This document shows positions 1 through 9,558 of a DNA stretch of 30,453 bases, in pieces. The notes under the pieces are model-generated. The model was given only the letters and a program-made list of their open reading frames with translations, was not told where the DNA came from and did no database searches. Within the stretch, counting starts at the first letter, position 1; each line of letters starts with the position of its first letter. The translations under genes and the position numbers were made by a program. This stretch comes from a virus: the IMG/VR virus record IMGVR_UViG_3300025141_000496, positions 1 through 30,453 of that record; one strand, 5' to 3'.

Positions 1-3
1 GAC

Positions 4-321
4 ATGTCTCAGTTTAACAACTTAAATTTATATGATGATAGAATGCAACAAAAAGCATTTGATGATGAGGCTTTATTATCAGATAATTATTCTGATATGA
101 AACTACCAGATTTTACAAAAATAAACAATTATCAACTAGGAGACAAAACTAGTTTTGATAAATATTTATTACAAGAAATGGAGAACTTTAAGGCTAATCA
201 AGGAATCACAGATTTAGATGAAGAAGCTGTAGAAGCATATAATAATTATAGAGAAAATACACCTGCTATTATAAATCCTATTTCATTTGAAGAATTTGTA
301 GAAGTAACAGGAAAAAATTAA
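4..321 (+). CDS. Hypothetical acidic protein of the late block
   Basis: A 105-residue, strongly acidic protein rich in Asp, Glu, Asn and Tyr, with no signal peptide, membrane segment or motif I recognise. The ATG lies three bases inside the window edge, so an upstream in-frame start cannot be excluded. Its TAA overlaps the next ATG by one base (TAATG), the coupling used by the following genes, which places it in the same late transcript as the virion proteins. A virion-assembly or head-tail role is inferred from position only. Confidence 0.7.
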   Translation: MSQFNNLNLYDDRMQQKAFDDEALLSDNYSDMKLPDFTKINNYQLGDKTSFDKYLLQEMENFKANQGITDLDEEAVEAYNNYRENTPAIINPISFEEFVEVTGKN

Positions 322-485
322 TGGCAAAAATAGTTCAATCATTAACTCGAGCCAGCGATGAGTATCGATCAGATGTGGCACACTCTTTAGTAAGAGATTT
401 AGATGCGGTGTTAGAAAAATTAAACACAACGTTTCAAGAGGAATTAAAACAGGAGATAGAAGCTAGAAGTTTCTTTTTAGATTAA
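321..485 (+). CDS. Small hypothetical protein (54 aa)
   Basis: A 54-codon ORF that fills the gap between its neighbours exactly. Its ATG overlaps the preceding TAA and its own TAA overlaps the next ATG, both by one base. The product is mixed-charge and probably all-helical (LVRDLDAVLEKLN, then EELKQEIEAR), which would suit a short coiled coil. No family is recognised. Support comes from the exact end-to-end fit in a TAATG-coupled gene string; function is unknown. Confidence 0.65.
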   Translation: MAKIVQSLTRASDEYRSDVAHSLVRDLDAVLEKLNTTFQEELKQEIEARSFFLD

Positions 486-820
486 TGGCAGTAGTAAACC
501 AATACGATTTTGTAGGTATAGATGATGACACAACCAATGGAGAACTTAATCCTTTTGGTACAGGGTTTCCTTTAGTCAGCGAGACCTATGTGATCAAATC
601 TATTTTAGTAACGTCAGCGGGAACTCCCAGTGTCACGGTGACGAACAATGCAATTACAGCTATTAAATCTGGAGCCTTAACAGCTAATACAACAGTAGAA
701 TTATTAACCCAACCGTTAATAGTAGTAGGGGGTAAAACCCTTACCATCAAAGCAGGCAGCGCAGATTCTTTTGATTTTGCGGTCAGCTATTTAAACATTA
801 AAAAAGAGGTAACAACATAA
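485..820 (+). CDS. Beta-rich small protein, putative virion component
   Basis: A 111-residue protein dominated by Val, Ile, Thr and Ser with alternating hydrophobic residues, for example IKSILVTSAGTPSVTVTNNA and PLIVVGGKTLTIKAG. This suggests a beta-sandwich fold, as in head-decoration or fibre-type proteins. No signal peptide or catalytic motif is seen. It sits between two tiny genes with one-base overlaps at both ends. The structural assignment is inferred from composition and position upstream of the large virion proteins. Confidence 0.7.
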   Translation: MAVVNQYDFVGIDDDTTNGELNPFGTGFPLVSETYVIKSILVTSAGTPSVTVTNNAITAIKSGALTANTTVELLTQPLIVVGGKTLTIKAGSADSFDFAVSYLNIKKEVTT

Positions 821-990
821 TGCACATACTAACACCCAAAGAAATAATAACGACTCTTTCTAACAAGAAAACAGGAGAAAAATATAAGGATGAAGAAGCT
901 TTAAAAGCTGCTAATGTCCCCGAGGAGGATGTACAAAGAGATGTCAGAGTTATCATGCCGCCTCTTGATTTGTTTTCAAAAACAAAGTAG
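820..990 (+). CDS. Small hypothetical protein (56 aa)
   Basis: A 56-codon ORF whose ATG overlaps the TAA of the preceding gene. The product has a helical, charged centre (KKTGEKYKDEEALKAAN) and a C-terminal VIMPPLDLFSK segment. No domain is recognised. About 54 noncoding bases follow before the next gene, the largest gap in the late block. They hold an AGGAG-like stretch near 1003 that is too far from the next ATG to serve it. Confidence 0.6.
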   Translation: MHILTPKEIITTLSNKKTGEKYKDEEALKAANVPEEDVQRDVRVIMPPLDLFSKTK

Positions 991-1044
991 TATAAAATCA
1001 CCAGGAGAAATACCTGCTTTTCAACATTAAACACACGAATAATT

Positions 1045-2559
1045 ATGGCTATAACAGATTTACAAATATCAGATACATTAGAGACCGGCGCTCCTTCTAT
1101 TAAATATACAGGAAACGAAGGTCCTCAAGCACCACAACAGATGGCTTCAATGGAAGCTGGCCAAGAAGGTACTTTAGAAGACATCTATCAAGAACTAATA
1201 GGACAAGGTTTTTCACCTAGAGAAGCAGCAGAAAAAGCAAAAGAAATTTATAATAGTATGGGTGATATGAGCCGAGCACCACAACAAGGTCGAAGAATGG
1301 CTGCTGGCGGTGGTATCATGGGAAGTAATAATGGATCTATGTTAGCTGCACGAACTGCAGATGGTTCAAGACCAAAGTATGGTTTTCTTGACAGAATACG
1401 AAAACTAATTCCAAATGAAATAGCAGGAGTTGCAGAAAAAGCAGCGCCGTTTGTAGCACCATTCAATCCTATTGCCGGTGGTTTAATGGCTGGTATTGGT
1501 GGCTATGATAGAACTGGAAATTTAATGGGTTCTGCTGTAAGGGGTCTTGGAACTTATGGTTTAGGTCAAGGTGCTAGATATTTAGGTGGAGCAGATTTAC
1601 AAAAAGGATTAAGTTTAAAAATGCCTGGAGGAATAGGAAATTATTTTAGTAAGCCTACAGGATCTAATCCAAGATTTTTTGATGATTGGTTTAAAGGAAA
1701 AGAAACAATTACAAAAAAAATTAGCGATAGTGGAAATAAATTTACTGACGTTGCAAGAGGAACTTTATCTGATCCTCAAGAAAAATTAGATTTTATTGAA
1801 AAAACTACGGAGACTGGAAAAAATTTAAGTGCAATAGGTAACTTCATTGAAAAAAATTCTAAAGCAATCCTTTTAGGATCCATGGGTATTGCTGCAGCAA
1901 CAGCTAAACCACAAGATGTTCAAGAAGCTATGAGAGTTTCTCGAGGTACAGGATTAGACATTGATGGAATCAGAAAAGAAGTTCAAGAAGCATTGGCCGG
2001 AGGCGAAGAAGCCTGGGCCATTCTTCAACAAAAATATCCTTACGTAGGAGAATTTCCAACTAAGAAAGCTGAAGGCGGACGAATAGGTTTATACGCAGGT
2101 GGCGTTCCATCTCCTTATTCAATGGAAGATGCAAGAAAAACTTCTATGCAAGATAAAATGGGTGGCATTACCGATGTAATGAAACGAGCAGATCTTTTTC
2201 GTTCAGGAGATGTAGGTCAAATGTACATGGCTGAAGGTGGACTCATGGATATGGGTGGCATCGGACTTATGAACCTTGGTGGCATGGAAAAAGATTATAG
2301 AAATGATGGTGGCTTTGTACCTATTGGAGAGTATGAAAAAAAAGATGATGTACCAGCCAGACTTTCCAAAAATGAATTCGTATTTACAGCGGATGCTGTA
2401 AGAGGCGCAGGCGGTGGAGACATTGACAAAGGCGCAGAGATGATGGAAAACATGATGAAGCATCTAGAACAAGGTGGTCAAATATCAGAAGATTCGCAAG
2501 GTTTAGCTGGCGCTCAAGAGATGTTTGATGTATCAGAGAGAATAGGAGAAGTAATATAA
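1045..2559 (+). CDS. Gly-rich virion-associated protein with GGRIG motif
   Basis: A 504-residue protein rich in Gly, Ala and Met. The N-terminal part has helical segments (about residues 40-75) and a Gly-rich stretch (85-105). Residues 125-185 are moderately hydrophobic and glycine-rich. The C-terminal third carries KAEGGRIGLYAGG at 341-353, a MAEGGLMDMGG segment at 395-405, and VPARLSKNEFVFTADAVRGA near 436-455. I recognise these as recurring segments in marine-phage structural-region proteins of unknown function, from memory. No enzyme motif is visible. No clear ribosome-binding site precedes the ATG. Its TAA overlaps the next start (TAATG). A role in tail, internal virion or ejection structure is inferred. 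Confidence 0.8.
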   Translation: MAITDLQISDTLETGAPSIKYTGNEGPQAPQQMASMEAGQEGTLEDIYQELIGQGFSPREAAEKAKEIYNSMGDMSRAPQQGRRMAAGGGIMGSNNGSMLAARTADGSRPKYGFLDRIRKLIPNEIAGVAEKAAPFVAPFNPIAGGLMAGIGGYDRTGNLMGSAVRGLGTYGLGQGARYLGGADLQKGLSLKMPGGIGNYFSKPTGSNPRFFDDWFKGKETITKKISDSGNKFTDVARGTLSDPQEKLDFIEKTTETGKNLSAIGNFIEKNSKAILLGSMGIAAATAKPQDVQEAMRVSRGTGLDIDGIRKEVQEALAGGEEAWAILQQKYPYVGEFPTKKAEGGRIGLYAGGVPSPYSMEDARKTSMQDKMGGITDVMKRADLFRSGDVGQMYMAEGGLMDMGGIGLMNLGGMEKDYRNDGGFVPIGEYEKKDDVPARLSKNEFVFTADAVRGAGGGDIDKGAEMMENMMKHLEQGGQISEDSQGLAGAQEMFDVSERIGEVI

Positions 2560-2978
2560 TGGCTGATATAGCATTAAGAGGAAATAAACTTACACGTAAA
2601 CGTTTTTCAAGAGGAGGAGGAAGCGCTCCTTGGCTGAGAGGTAGATCAGGTTCAAGTAATATTAAAGCTCCTCGTGGAAGCGAAGGCTTTAAACAGATGC
2701 AACAATATGAAAAGAAAATTGGTAGATTAACTGTAGGTAAAAAGAGTGATATATACAAACCTCCAGTTAAAAAAACCCCTGCCGAAAGACGACCAGCATG
2801 GGAAAAGGGAGCTGAAAAAGCGGAGACAATAAAATTAAACAAGCAGCTGAAAACAGCAAAGAAAGTAGCGGCTGGTGCAGGTGCTACAGTTGCAGGTTCA
2901 GCTGTTTACGGTAAAGTGAAACAACATAAAAAAACTAAGAAGGCACACGAAGAATATATGAAGAGTAGGGATAAATAA
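2559..2978 (+). CDS. Small basic protein, putative virion or DNA-associated
   Basis: A 139-residue, very basic protein (many Lys and Arg). The N-terminus reads KRFSRGGGSAPWLRGRSG, resembling the FRRGGST start of the gene at 3796. A small Ala/Gly/Val stretch (KKVAAGAGATVAGSAVYG, about residues 104-121) could be a short membrane-interacting helix. The rest is Lys-rich coil. One-base stop/start overlaps join it to both neighbours. Candidates are a DNA-binding internal virion protein or an ejected protein; neither is proven. Confidence 0.75.
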   Translation: MADIALRGNKLTRKRFSRGGGSAPWLRGRSGSSNIKAPRGSEGFKQMQQYEKKIGRLTVGKKSDIYKPPVKKTPAERRPAWEKGAEKAETIKLNKQLKTAKKVAAGAGATVAGSAVYGKVKQHKKTKKAHEEYMKSRDK

Positions 2979-3793
2979 TGGCTGTACAACAAACACAAAT
3001 GCTTCCACCCCAATATGTAGAAGATCTACAAAAGGATTATGGAACACAATTAACAGGTCTAACGGCAACACAATTAGATACTTCAAAATTTGCACCTAAA
3101 GTTGCAGCTCAAGATCAATATCAACAAGATGCTTATACCTTAGCGGGTCAAGGGATTGGTGCGTATCAACCGTATCTTACTCAAGCCGCAGCTTATACAG
3201 GTCCTGGAACTCAAGCAGCTTTTATGTCACCGTATCAACAAGATGTTATTGATACCACAATGGCCGAGTATGACACGCAAGCACAAAAAGGTTTATCCGG
3301 CATCGGTTTACTCGCAGCACAATCTGGAAACTTAGGTGGTGGACGTGAAGGTGTGATGCGATCAGAATATTCAAACAAATCAGATTTAAATAGAGCTTTA
3401 CTTATGGCTGGACTACAACAACAAGGTTTTGGTCAAGCTCAAAAAGCAGCTCAACAAGCATACATGAACCAAATGCAAATGGGGCAAGCTTTGCCAGCAT
3501 GGCAAGCAGCTGATGTAGCAGGTTTAGGGTCAATGGGCGCGACTCAACAAGCTCAAGCGCAAGCTCAACTCGATGCAGATAGAGAAGCAGCAAGGCTTGC
3601 AGCTTACGAACCTTACGAAAGACTTGGTTATCAAGGTCAAGGTATCGCGAGCATTGCATCAGGAGCACCAGGACAATATCAATCCTCAGTACAACCTAAT
3701 CCAACACCGTTGCAAACTGCGTTGGGAACAGGAAGTGTATTGTCAGGAATTTATGGAAACATAATGGGACCATATAGAACACAGACAAATTAA
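2978..3793 (+). CDS. Gln/Ala-rich putative virion protein
   Basis: A 271-residue protein extremely rich in Gln, Ala, Gly and Tyr, with no signal peptide. After an N-terminal segment with QYVEDLQKDYG it becomes a long run of Ala/Gln helices (about residues 130-215: QQQGFGQAQKAAQQAYMNQM, QAQAQAQLDADREAARLAA). It ends with a Gly/Ser/Pro-rich tail. Such composition is typical of phage internal virion or tail-core proteins, and I remember similar hypotheticals from marine phages. It lies between two other putative structural genes. Reading frames in the other phases over its repetitive Gln codons are shadows. Confidence 0.8.
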   Translation: MAVQQTQMLPPQYVEDLQKDYGTQLTGLTATQLDTSKFAPKVAAQDQYQQDAYTLAGQGIGAYQPYLTQAAAYTGPGTQAAFMSPYQQDVIDTTMAEYDTQAQKGLSGIGLLAAQSGNLGGGREGVMRSEYSNKSDLNRALLMAGLQQQGFGQAQKAAQQAYMNQMQMGQALPAWQAADVAGLGSMGATQQAQAQAQLDADREAARLAAYEPYERLGYQGQGIASIASGAPGQYQSSVQPNPTPLQTALGTGSVLSGIYGNIMGPYRTQTN

Positions 3794-3795
3794 TT

Positions 3796-4854
3796 ATGAG
3801 AACTTTACGTAGACCCATGTTTAGAAGAGGCGGTAGTACTGGAGAAGGAATTACTTCAGGACTTCAAAGAAAAGGTTATTATAATGGGAACACGGTTCAA
3901 CCTCGTAGACCCAATACAAACTTAAATAATTTTTTAATTGACTTCGGTTTAGATCTTGTATCCAGACCACCACAGGGCGGTTTTTTTTCAACCGCTGCAT
4001 CAGCAGCTAAAGATCCTTTTTCAAGATTTCAAGCAAGAGATGTAGCTCAAAAGGATAGAGAGTGGGAAAGAAAATTATACGACGACAAAATGAAGTTTCA
4101 AAGAGAACAATTTGATGAACAAAAGAAACAGTTTCGTCAAGAATTGGAACAAGACAGATATTTAGGTGAGCTAGAAGCTCAAGGTGAAAAACAATTTATT
4201 GAAGAACAAATTGATGCGTACTGGGATCCACTAATTGAAGCAGAACTTGATGAAGAAAAAAAGAAATTACTTCTACAGGAAAAAGCAGCTGACAAATATA
4301 ATGTAATTGTAATGGGTGCCGACATTTCTGATAAGTACAAAATTTTAAGTAATGCTCAAGCGACTGAACAGGCGGTGTCAAGTGCTGAAAACGAAATTGT
4401 AAATACAATAAATCCAGATACAAACGTAAACTGGGTAGACACAGATGCAGGTTATTCAGAAAAACTTCAATCATTAATTAATAAATACCTAAGACTAGCT
4501 ACTAAATTCTTAGAGGAAGATAAAAAAGCAGACGGTGGCAGAATTGGAAGAGCTGTGGGAGGAAGCATGACAGAGGATGTAAACGTCATGACTAAAACTC
4601 CGGGTGGAATAGCAGATATAAATGTATCTGAAACAGTGGAAAGAGATCCAGGGGAAACAAATCAAATTAATATCTCTTACGAACAGTTAAGAGACAGACT
4701 ACCTGCAGAAATTAGTAATGAAATAGTTTTATTACTTTCTGAAAGTTATGAAGCATTCTCGGACTTTGCGGAGATTCAAACTCAGGCAGATGTAAATGAA
4801 TTTAATACTAAATATAACGTTCAATTATTCTTGCCTCAACAATCGGGGGTTTAA
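3796..4854 (+). CDS. Coiled-coil virion-associated protein with GGRIG motif
   Basis: A 352-residue protein. The N-terminus is basic with the motif RPMFRRGGST (residues 6-15). A strongly charged, probably long coiled coil follows at about residues 85-165 (DREWERKLYDDKMKFQREQF and onward). KADGGRIGRAVGG at 244-256 matches the KAEGGRIGLYAGG element of the gene at 1045. The C-terminal part is acidic. No enzymatic motif is seen. Its TAA overlaps the start of the next, very large gene. Likely an internal virion or tail component by context. Confidence 0.8.
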   Translation: MRTLRRPMFRRGGSTGEGITSGLQRKGYYNGNTVQPRRPNTNLNNFLIDFGLDLVSRPPQGGFFSTAASAAKDPFSRFQARDVAQKDREWERKLYDDKMKFQREQFDEQKKQFRQELEQDRYLGELEAQGEKQFIEEQIDAYWDPLIEAELDEEKKKLLLQEKAADKYNVIVMGADISDKYKILSNAQATEQAVSSAENEIVNTINPDTNVNWVDTDAGYSEKLQSLINKYLRLATKFLEEDKKADGGRIGRAVGGSMTEDVNVMTKTPGGIADINVSETVERDPGETNQINISYEQLRDRLPAEISNEIVLLLSESYEAFSDFAEIQTQADVNEFNTKYNVQLFLPQQSGV

Positions 4855-7800
4855 TGGGTGAAAAGCCATTTAGGTATCAAGACTCGTTACCATCGAAACT
4901 TGATGATAAAGATATTACTGATCAAATTCGGTTTCAGGTAAGTCGAAACAATACTAAAGAACCTCAACAAAAATCAAAAAAAATAGTTTGGAATCCATTA
5001 TCTGCATTGCTTTTGGATCCTATTATTGGTCCATCACAGTGGGCACAGAAAGTTAGATATAATAAAAAAATAAAGGAAGGTAGATTAGATGAGATAACGG
5101 ATAAAGAAAAATTATTCTTTGGCCGAGATACAGAAAAAGAAGTAGATATTATTGCAGACGTAGCAGAAGGTCTTGTTACAGGTCCTCCTCTAGCTGTTAA
5201 ATCATTAGCAGAATTTTTAACGATTGGTGCTGATTATGCCTTTGATACAAATTTTACAAAAAAATTAGACCAGATCACTAGAAAGTTTTTAAAAAGCACA
5301 GGTGAACCAGAAACCTTAGCGGGAGAGATCAGTCAGATAGGAACACAGTTCTTAGTACCTTTTAAAATCATAGATAAAATTATAGGAAATATTGGAAAAC
5401 TAAAAGGTTTAAAAGGTAAGACCTTATTTATGCAAAATGCCAAACTTGCCAATAAGAATAGATTTATTGAATCAGGAGCAAGGCTTGCCCAAAGAATGGG
5501 AACGGGTGCCTTATCTTTAGGAGCAACAGACTTTTTAATATCTGGTGGTGAAAGAAAATTAGATCCTCTCTTTTATAAAAGAACTAAAGAAGAAGGAAAA
5601 ACCGGTAAAGAATTAGCCGCTGCAAGGATGTCAAACAAAATTAAATTTGGAAAAGAAGGTGCCATGATTGGAGCTGGCTTTCCATTACTAGGAGTTGCTG
5701 CGAGTGGCGCTGTTAAAACTTTAGGTTATGGTGTAGGTGCAACCTATGACACTTTAGGTAGAGTTGTTAATCCTTTATTGACAGCAGTAACCAAAACCGC
5801 AGCACTGGATCCTTTAGTACTTCCAGCTATAGCTAAAGGCTTTAGAGGCACTATGGACATGGCTTTTAATCAATTGGGAACAAGAATTGTTTTAACTGGA
5901 ATGGGTAGAACGAAGCAGTGGACTCAACAATTACCTGACTATGCACAGTGGCAAAGATTTACAGTGGATAATATTGATCCAGTAGAATCAGGTTTAAAAA
6001 AAATAGACAATGCCATATCCTGGATTAGATCTGCAGGTAAAAATACAATGGCAGGATCATTTATTAAAGGATCTGCGAGTAGAGAAATTAGAGCTTCAGG
6101 AAAAAAAATTCAAGATTTATTAAAAAGTATTGAACTAAAATCATATAATTTAGCTAAACAATCAGAAAGTTTATACAACACTAATAAAACTTCTCCTTCT
6201 TTACTAGATAAATATGCCGATGAAATTTTAGAAGTGTTAGAAGGTAAAAGAAAACTAAGTAATCTTCCTGAAATAATGCAAAGCACTGTCAATCTTTTAA
6301 AAAAAGAAATTGTTAAAATAAATAAATTATATAATAAATATGTGCCTGATGATAATAGTTTTGCTCATGCATTAAATGGTGGAACAAAAAGTTATGTTAA
6401 AAAATCTTTTGCATTTTTAAATAATCCAGGAAGAGCGATGCCTTCTTCAGACATACGATTTGTAAATGCTGCAAAGTTTGCAGAGAAACTTATTAAAAGA
6501 GATCAAAACTTAAGGGAAGAAGCCCTTGCGGCTGCAGTACAAAAAGGCATTCCTAGATCACAGGCTCTTACAGATTATTCTCAAGTCATGATAAGACAAA
6601 TTTTAAACATGGGTAAAGTAGATAATAAAAATCCATTTGAAATTCTTAGAAAAATTGGACAAAGATTTGAATTAGAAGATTTTTTAAAAGAAGGTGAAGA
6701 ACTACCAACCGTTCTTAATAAAGTATTGGGTAAAGGAGAACTTGTAGGTATGGAAGGTCTTAAAAAAGATGTTTTGTTTACAACATCAAGCATGATGAAT
6801 GCTGTTGCCAACAAACAAATGTACGACTCACTTGCAAGAGTCATGTTAAAAGAAGGTCAAGTCTTCACAGATCAATACGCAGCTCGGGCAGGAAAAGGAA
6901 CAGCTGAAGTTGTTCAAGTAGGAAGAATTGATGGAATGTCGGGTTTAAAAACGACACTAAGTGATTTATGGACGGATGCTGAAACAGCAAGAATACTAAA
7001 AACTAATAGAGGACCTTTAGATATTTTAGCAGAAATTCCAGCCTATGCTACTTTCCTTCAATTTAAAGCAGGAGTTCAATGGGGTAAAACAGTAGGCTCA
7101 CCTGCAACAGGTTCAAGAAACTTTGTAACAGCAGCAGACTTTGCAATGCTAAGAGGACTGATTGGTGGTCGATCTTCCGTAACCAATGCAGTTAAAATGC
7201 AAGTCGATGATATTTATAACTCAGGTAAATTAGCTGGGTCCGCTGAAGAAAAATTATTAGCTAACATAGATGAAGGAATTAAATTTGGTGCGCTAGATGA
7301 AAACATTGTGGTGACTGAATTAAGACAGTTACTTGCGGCAACTCAAAAAGGAAAAACAATTAACTCATTTGACTCTATGATAAAAGCGGCGGGTAATGCA
7401 CGAATTGTGGAATTGATGGGTAAGCTATACGCAGGCGGTGACCACGTATGGAAATGGTATGGTTACAATTGGTATAAATCTTTTTTAAAAGACTATGCAA
7501 AAAACGATATGAAAAGAATGCAGACCTGGTTTAAAAATATAGCGGGTAGAGAATTAGATATGTTAAATAATGATGGCACTAAAAAAACTTTGGACCAAGC
7601 TATCAAAGAAGCTTCAGCTTATTACGTTAGAAATACAATGCCGACTTATAGTAAAGTACCTTTAGCTATTAAAGGTGTAAGAAACTTACCGCTTGGAAAC
7701 TTCGTAGCCTTTCCGGCAGAAACTTTAAGAGGTTCATTTAATGTAATGAACCTATCTACAAAAGAAATTTTATCCGGAGATCCAATTCTGAGAGAAATGG

Positions 7801-9143
7801 GATACAGAGGTTTAATAGGATTGTTTACTACACAAGGTGCAAAAGGGTTGGCTATTATGAAAACCTATGGAGCACTCACAGGTTTAACTCAAGACATTAT
7901 GAAAGAGTATCAACAAAACTTGGCTCCGGGATATCAAAGAAACTCTCAACTCTTGGCTATTACTAAAGCTATCAAAGGTAAATTTAAAATGGTCGATCTC
8001 TCTACAGTTCTTCCCTATGATTATGTCAGAAGACCTTGGGAAGCGTTATACAATGCTATTAATCAAAAAAGATTAACTAACCAAAATTCAACTAACTTTC
8101 TAATAGGACTAGCCTTTGATGAAAATGGGCCTGTAAGAGAATTTTTTGATCCTTTTATTTCTACACCTATTGGTTTGGAAGCATTTCTAGATATAAAAAG
8201 AGGCTACACTAAAAATGGTAAAAAAATCTGGAGTGAATTAGATTCAGATGAAACAAAATGGAATAAATCTTGGGAGTATTTTTACAGACAACTGGAACCA
8301 GGAGCGGTTACAACTCTAAGACAAATGTATTCTGCCTACACAGGTGTTCCCTATAAAGGAAGAGTATACGATCAACAAGATGTATTAATGGGTTTAGCAA
8401 CGGGTATTAAACCTTATGATGTAGATGTAAATAAAACTGTAGACTTTTTAATTGGTGACTATACTAAAATTAGAAGTAAAGCTTATCAAGCCAGTGATCT
8501 GTATGATTTAGAAACCAATAACGAAAATGGTGAAATCACAGAAGAGTTTATTAAGATACAAAATAATATTTTTAGAGAACAAAGAAGAATATATAGAGCT
8601 TTTAAGGCTGCTAAAAAATTTGGTGTAACTAATTCTACCTTAAGAAAAGAATTAAGAAGTAGAAATGTTTCTTATAGTGATGTAAGAAAAATTTTATCAG
8701 GTAGATTTGATCCTTTACCTTATAGTAAAGCCAGATTTAAAAATAAATTAAAAGAGCTTAAGGAAATTAACAAAGAATTTAATAAAAAAAATCCAAACAA
8801 TAAAAGATCTATTAATAAAAGATCTTTCTATCCAAAAAGAGAATTAGATAGAGTATTAAGATTTTTAAAAAATCAAAGACTAGATGATGTGTTTAAATAT
8901 AATAAAATTAAAGCACCCATAATACAAGGGAACGATCAAACACGTTTAATGATACCTAATCAAAAAATTACTGGTACTGCTCAAAGAACAGGTGCTAACA
9001 TTCAAACACCACCTTTGGGTACGACACCAATGCCTGTTAAAATGGCGAGTAATGCAATGCAAAAAGATCCACAAACTAACTTGACACGGACTGAAACAGC
9101 ATTACTATCACCCACAGAAAAAGTAATTGCGGGAAGAACTTAA
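4854..9143 (+). CDS. Large putative internal virion / ejected protein (1429 aa)
   Basis: By far the longest gene in the window. No signal peptide is present. Hydrophobic Gly/Ala-rich helices occur at about residues 265-295 (GAMIGAGFPLLGVAASGAVK) and 300-330, and another at about 980-1010. Most of the rest is Lys-rich and helical. A segment near residues 922-965 (PTYSKVPLAIKGVRNLPLG, then NFVAFPAETLRG) is one I associate with very large structural or ejection proteins of marine podovirus-like phages. The C-terminus is a low-complexity Thr/Pro/Met tail. Size, position before the lysis genes and membrane-active stretches suggest an ejectosome-type protein comparable in role to T7 gp16; no lytic transglycosylase motif was recognised. 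Function is inferred. Confidence 0.8.
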   Translation: MGEKPFRYQDSLPSKLDDKDITDQIRFQVSRNNTKEPQQKSKKIVWNPLSALLLDPIIGPSQWAQKVRYNKKIKEGRLDEITDKEKLFFGRDTEKEVDIIADVAEGLVTGPPLAVKSLAEFLTIGADYAFDTNFTKKLDQITRKFLKSTGEPETLAGEISQIGTQFLVPFKIIDKIIGNIGKLKGLKGKTLFMQNAKLANKNRFIESGARLAQRMGTGALSLGATDFLISGGERKLDPLFYKRTKEEGKTGKELAAARMSNKIKFGKEGAMIGAGFPLLGVAASGAVKTLGYGVGATYDTLGRVVNPLLTAVTKTAALDPLVLPAIAKGFRGTMDMAFNQLGTRIVLTGMGRTKQWTQQLPDYAQWQRFTVDNIDPVESGLKKIDNAISWIRSAGKNTMAGSFIKGSASREIRASGKKIQDLLKSIELKSYNLAKQSESLYNTNKTSPSLLDKYADEILEVLEGKRKLSNLPEIMQSTVNLLKKEIVKINKLYNKYVPDDNSFAHALNGGTKSYVKKSFAFLNNPGRAMPSSDIRFVNAAKFAEKLIKRDQNLREEALAAAVQKGIPRSQALTDYSQVMIRQILNMGKVDNKNPFEILRKIGQRFELEDFLKEGEELPTVLNKVLGKGELVGMEGLKKDVLFTTSSMMNAVANKQMYDSLARVMLKEGQVFTDQYAARAGKGTAEVVQVGRIDGMSGLKTTLSDLWTDAETARILKTNRGPLDILAEIPAYATFLQFKAGVQWGKTVGSPATGSRNFVTAADFAMLRGLIGGRSSVTNAVKMQVDDIYNSGKLAGSAEEKLLANIDEGIKFGALDENIVVTELRQLLAATQKGKTINSFDSMIKAAGNARIVELMGKLYAGGDHVWKWYGYNWYKSFLKDYAKNDMKRMQTWFKNIAGRELDMLNNDGTKKTLDQAIKEASAYYVRNTMPTYSKVPLAIKGVRNLPLGNFVAFPAETLRGSFNVMNLSTKEILSGDPILREMGYRGLIGLFTTQGAKGLAIMKTYGALTGLTQDIMKEYQQNLAPGYQRNSQLLAITKAIKGKFKMVDLSTVLPYDYVRRPWEALYNAINQKRLTNQNSTNFLIGLAFDENGPVREFFDPFISTPIGLEAFLDIKRGYTKNGKKIWSELDSDETKWNKSWEYFYRQLEPGAVTTLRQMYSAYTGVPYKGRVYDQQDVLMGLATGIKPYDVDVNKTVDFLIGDYTKIRSKAYQASDLYDLETNNENGEITEEFIKIQNNIFREQRRIYRAFKAAKKFGVTNSTLRKELRSRNVSYSDVRKILSGRFDPLPYSKARFKNKLKELKEINKEFNKKNPNNKRSINKRSFYPKRELDRVLRFLKNQRLDDVFKYNKIKAPIIQGNDQTRLMIPNQKITGTAQRTGANIQTPPLGTTPMPVKMASNAMQKDPQTNLTRTETALLSPTEKVIAGRT

Positions 9144-9343
9144 TGGCTAAGTATAATGCTCAACAAAAAATAGAATCTCATGAAAAGCTTTGCCGAATTA
9201 TGCAAAAGCAAACGCATGATAAAATTCTTAAATTAGAACACCAAATTAATAGAGTTGAAAGTATTCTTTTAGTATCTGTAGGAGCCTTGATTACAGGTAT
9301 GGCATATGTTATATTTTCTTTAGTTACCCACGGCGCTCTCTAA
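9143..9343 (+). CDS. Small membrane protein, holin/XhlA-like
   Basis: A 66-residue protein with a charged amphipathic N-terminal helix (residues 8-40, coiled-coil-like KILKLEHQINRVES) and one C-terminal transmembrane segment (about 41-62: ILLVSVGALITGMAYVIFSL). This layout matches XhlA-type hemolysin/holin accessory proteins. The gene lies two genes upstream of the endolysin, supporting a lysis role. Its ATG overlaps the stop of the large virion gene by one base. Pore formation is inferred from topology and location. Confidence 0.6.
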   Translation: MAKYNAQQKIESHEKLCRIMQKQTHDKILKLEHQINRVESILLVSVGALITGMAYVIFSLVTHGAL

Positions 9344-9345
9344 AT

Positions 9346-9558
9346 ATGTCTAAAGCAGATTATCAAGAAATCATAACGGAATATAAAGAACAAGTTCGTG
9401 TGCTTAAAGAGCAGGTTAATGAACTGACCGATGCCTGTAAGGCTAAAGATTCAGCTTTAAAAAGAGCACTTCAAAAATTAGAATACACTACAGACGATTT
9501 AGATAAAGCTAACGAAGAGATAAAGGAGAAAAAAGATGAACCTGACGAAAAACTTTAG
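9346..9558 (+). CDS. Small coiled-coil protein of the lysis region
   Basis: A 70-residue, almost wholly charged helix (KEQVRVLKEQVNELTDACKA, then ALQKLEYTTDDLDKANEEI) with one Cys and no membrane segment or signal peptide. The absence of a TM argues against an inner-membrane spanin. It begins 3 nt after the holin-like gene and its 3' end overlaps the endolysin start by 23 nt; the endolysin ribosome-binding site AAAGGAG lies inside it at 9522-9528. Function unknown; a partner of the adjacent membrane or lysis proteins is possible. Confidence 0.6.
   Translation: MSKADYQEIITEYKEQVRVLKEQVNELTDACKAKDSALKRALQKLEYTTDDLDKANEEIKEKKDEPDEKL

Noticed and set aside
2384-2842. Minus-strand ORF of 152 codons
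   Set aside because: It is antisense to two clear plus-strand virion genes, with hydrophobic low-information composition typical of reverse reading of Lys/Gly/Arg-rich genes.
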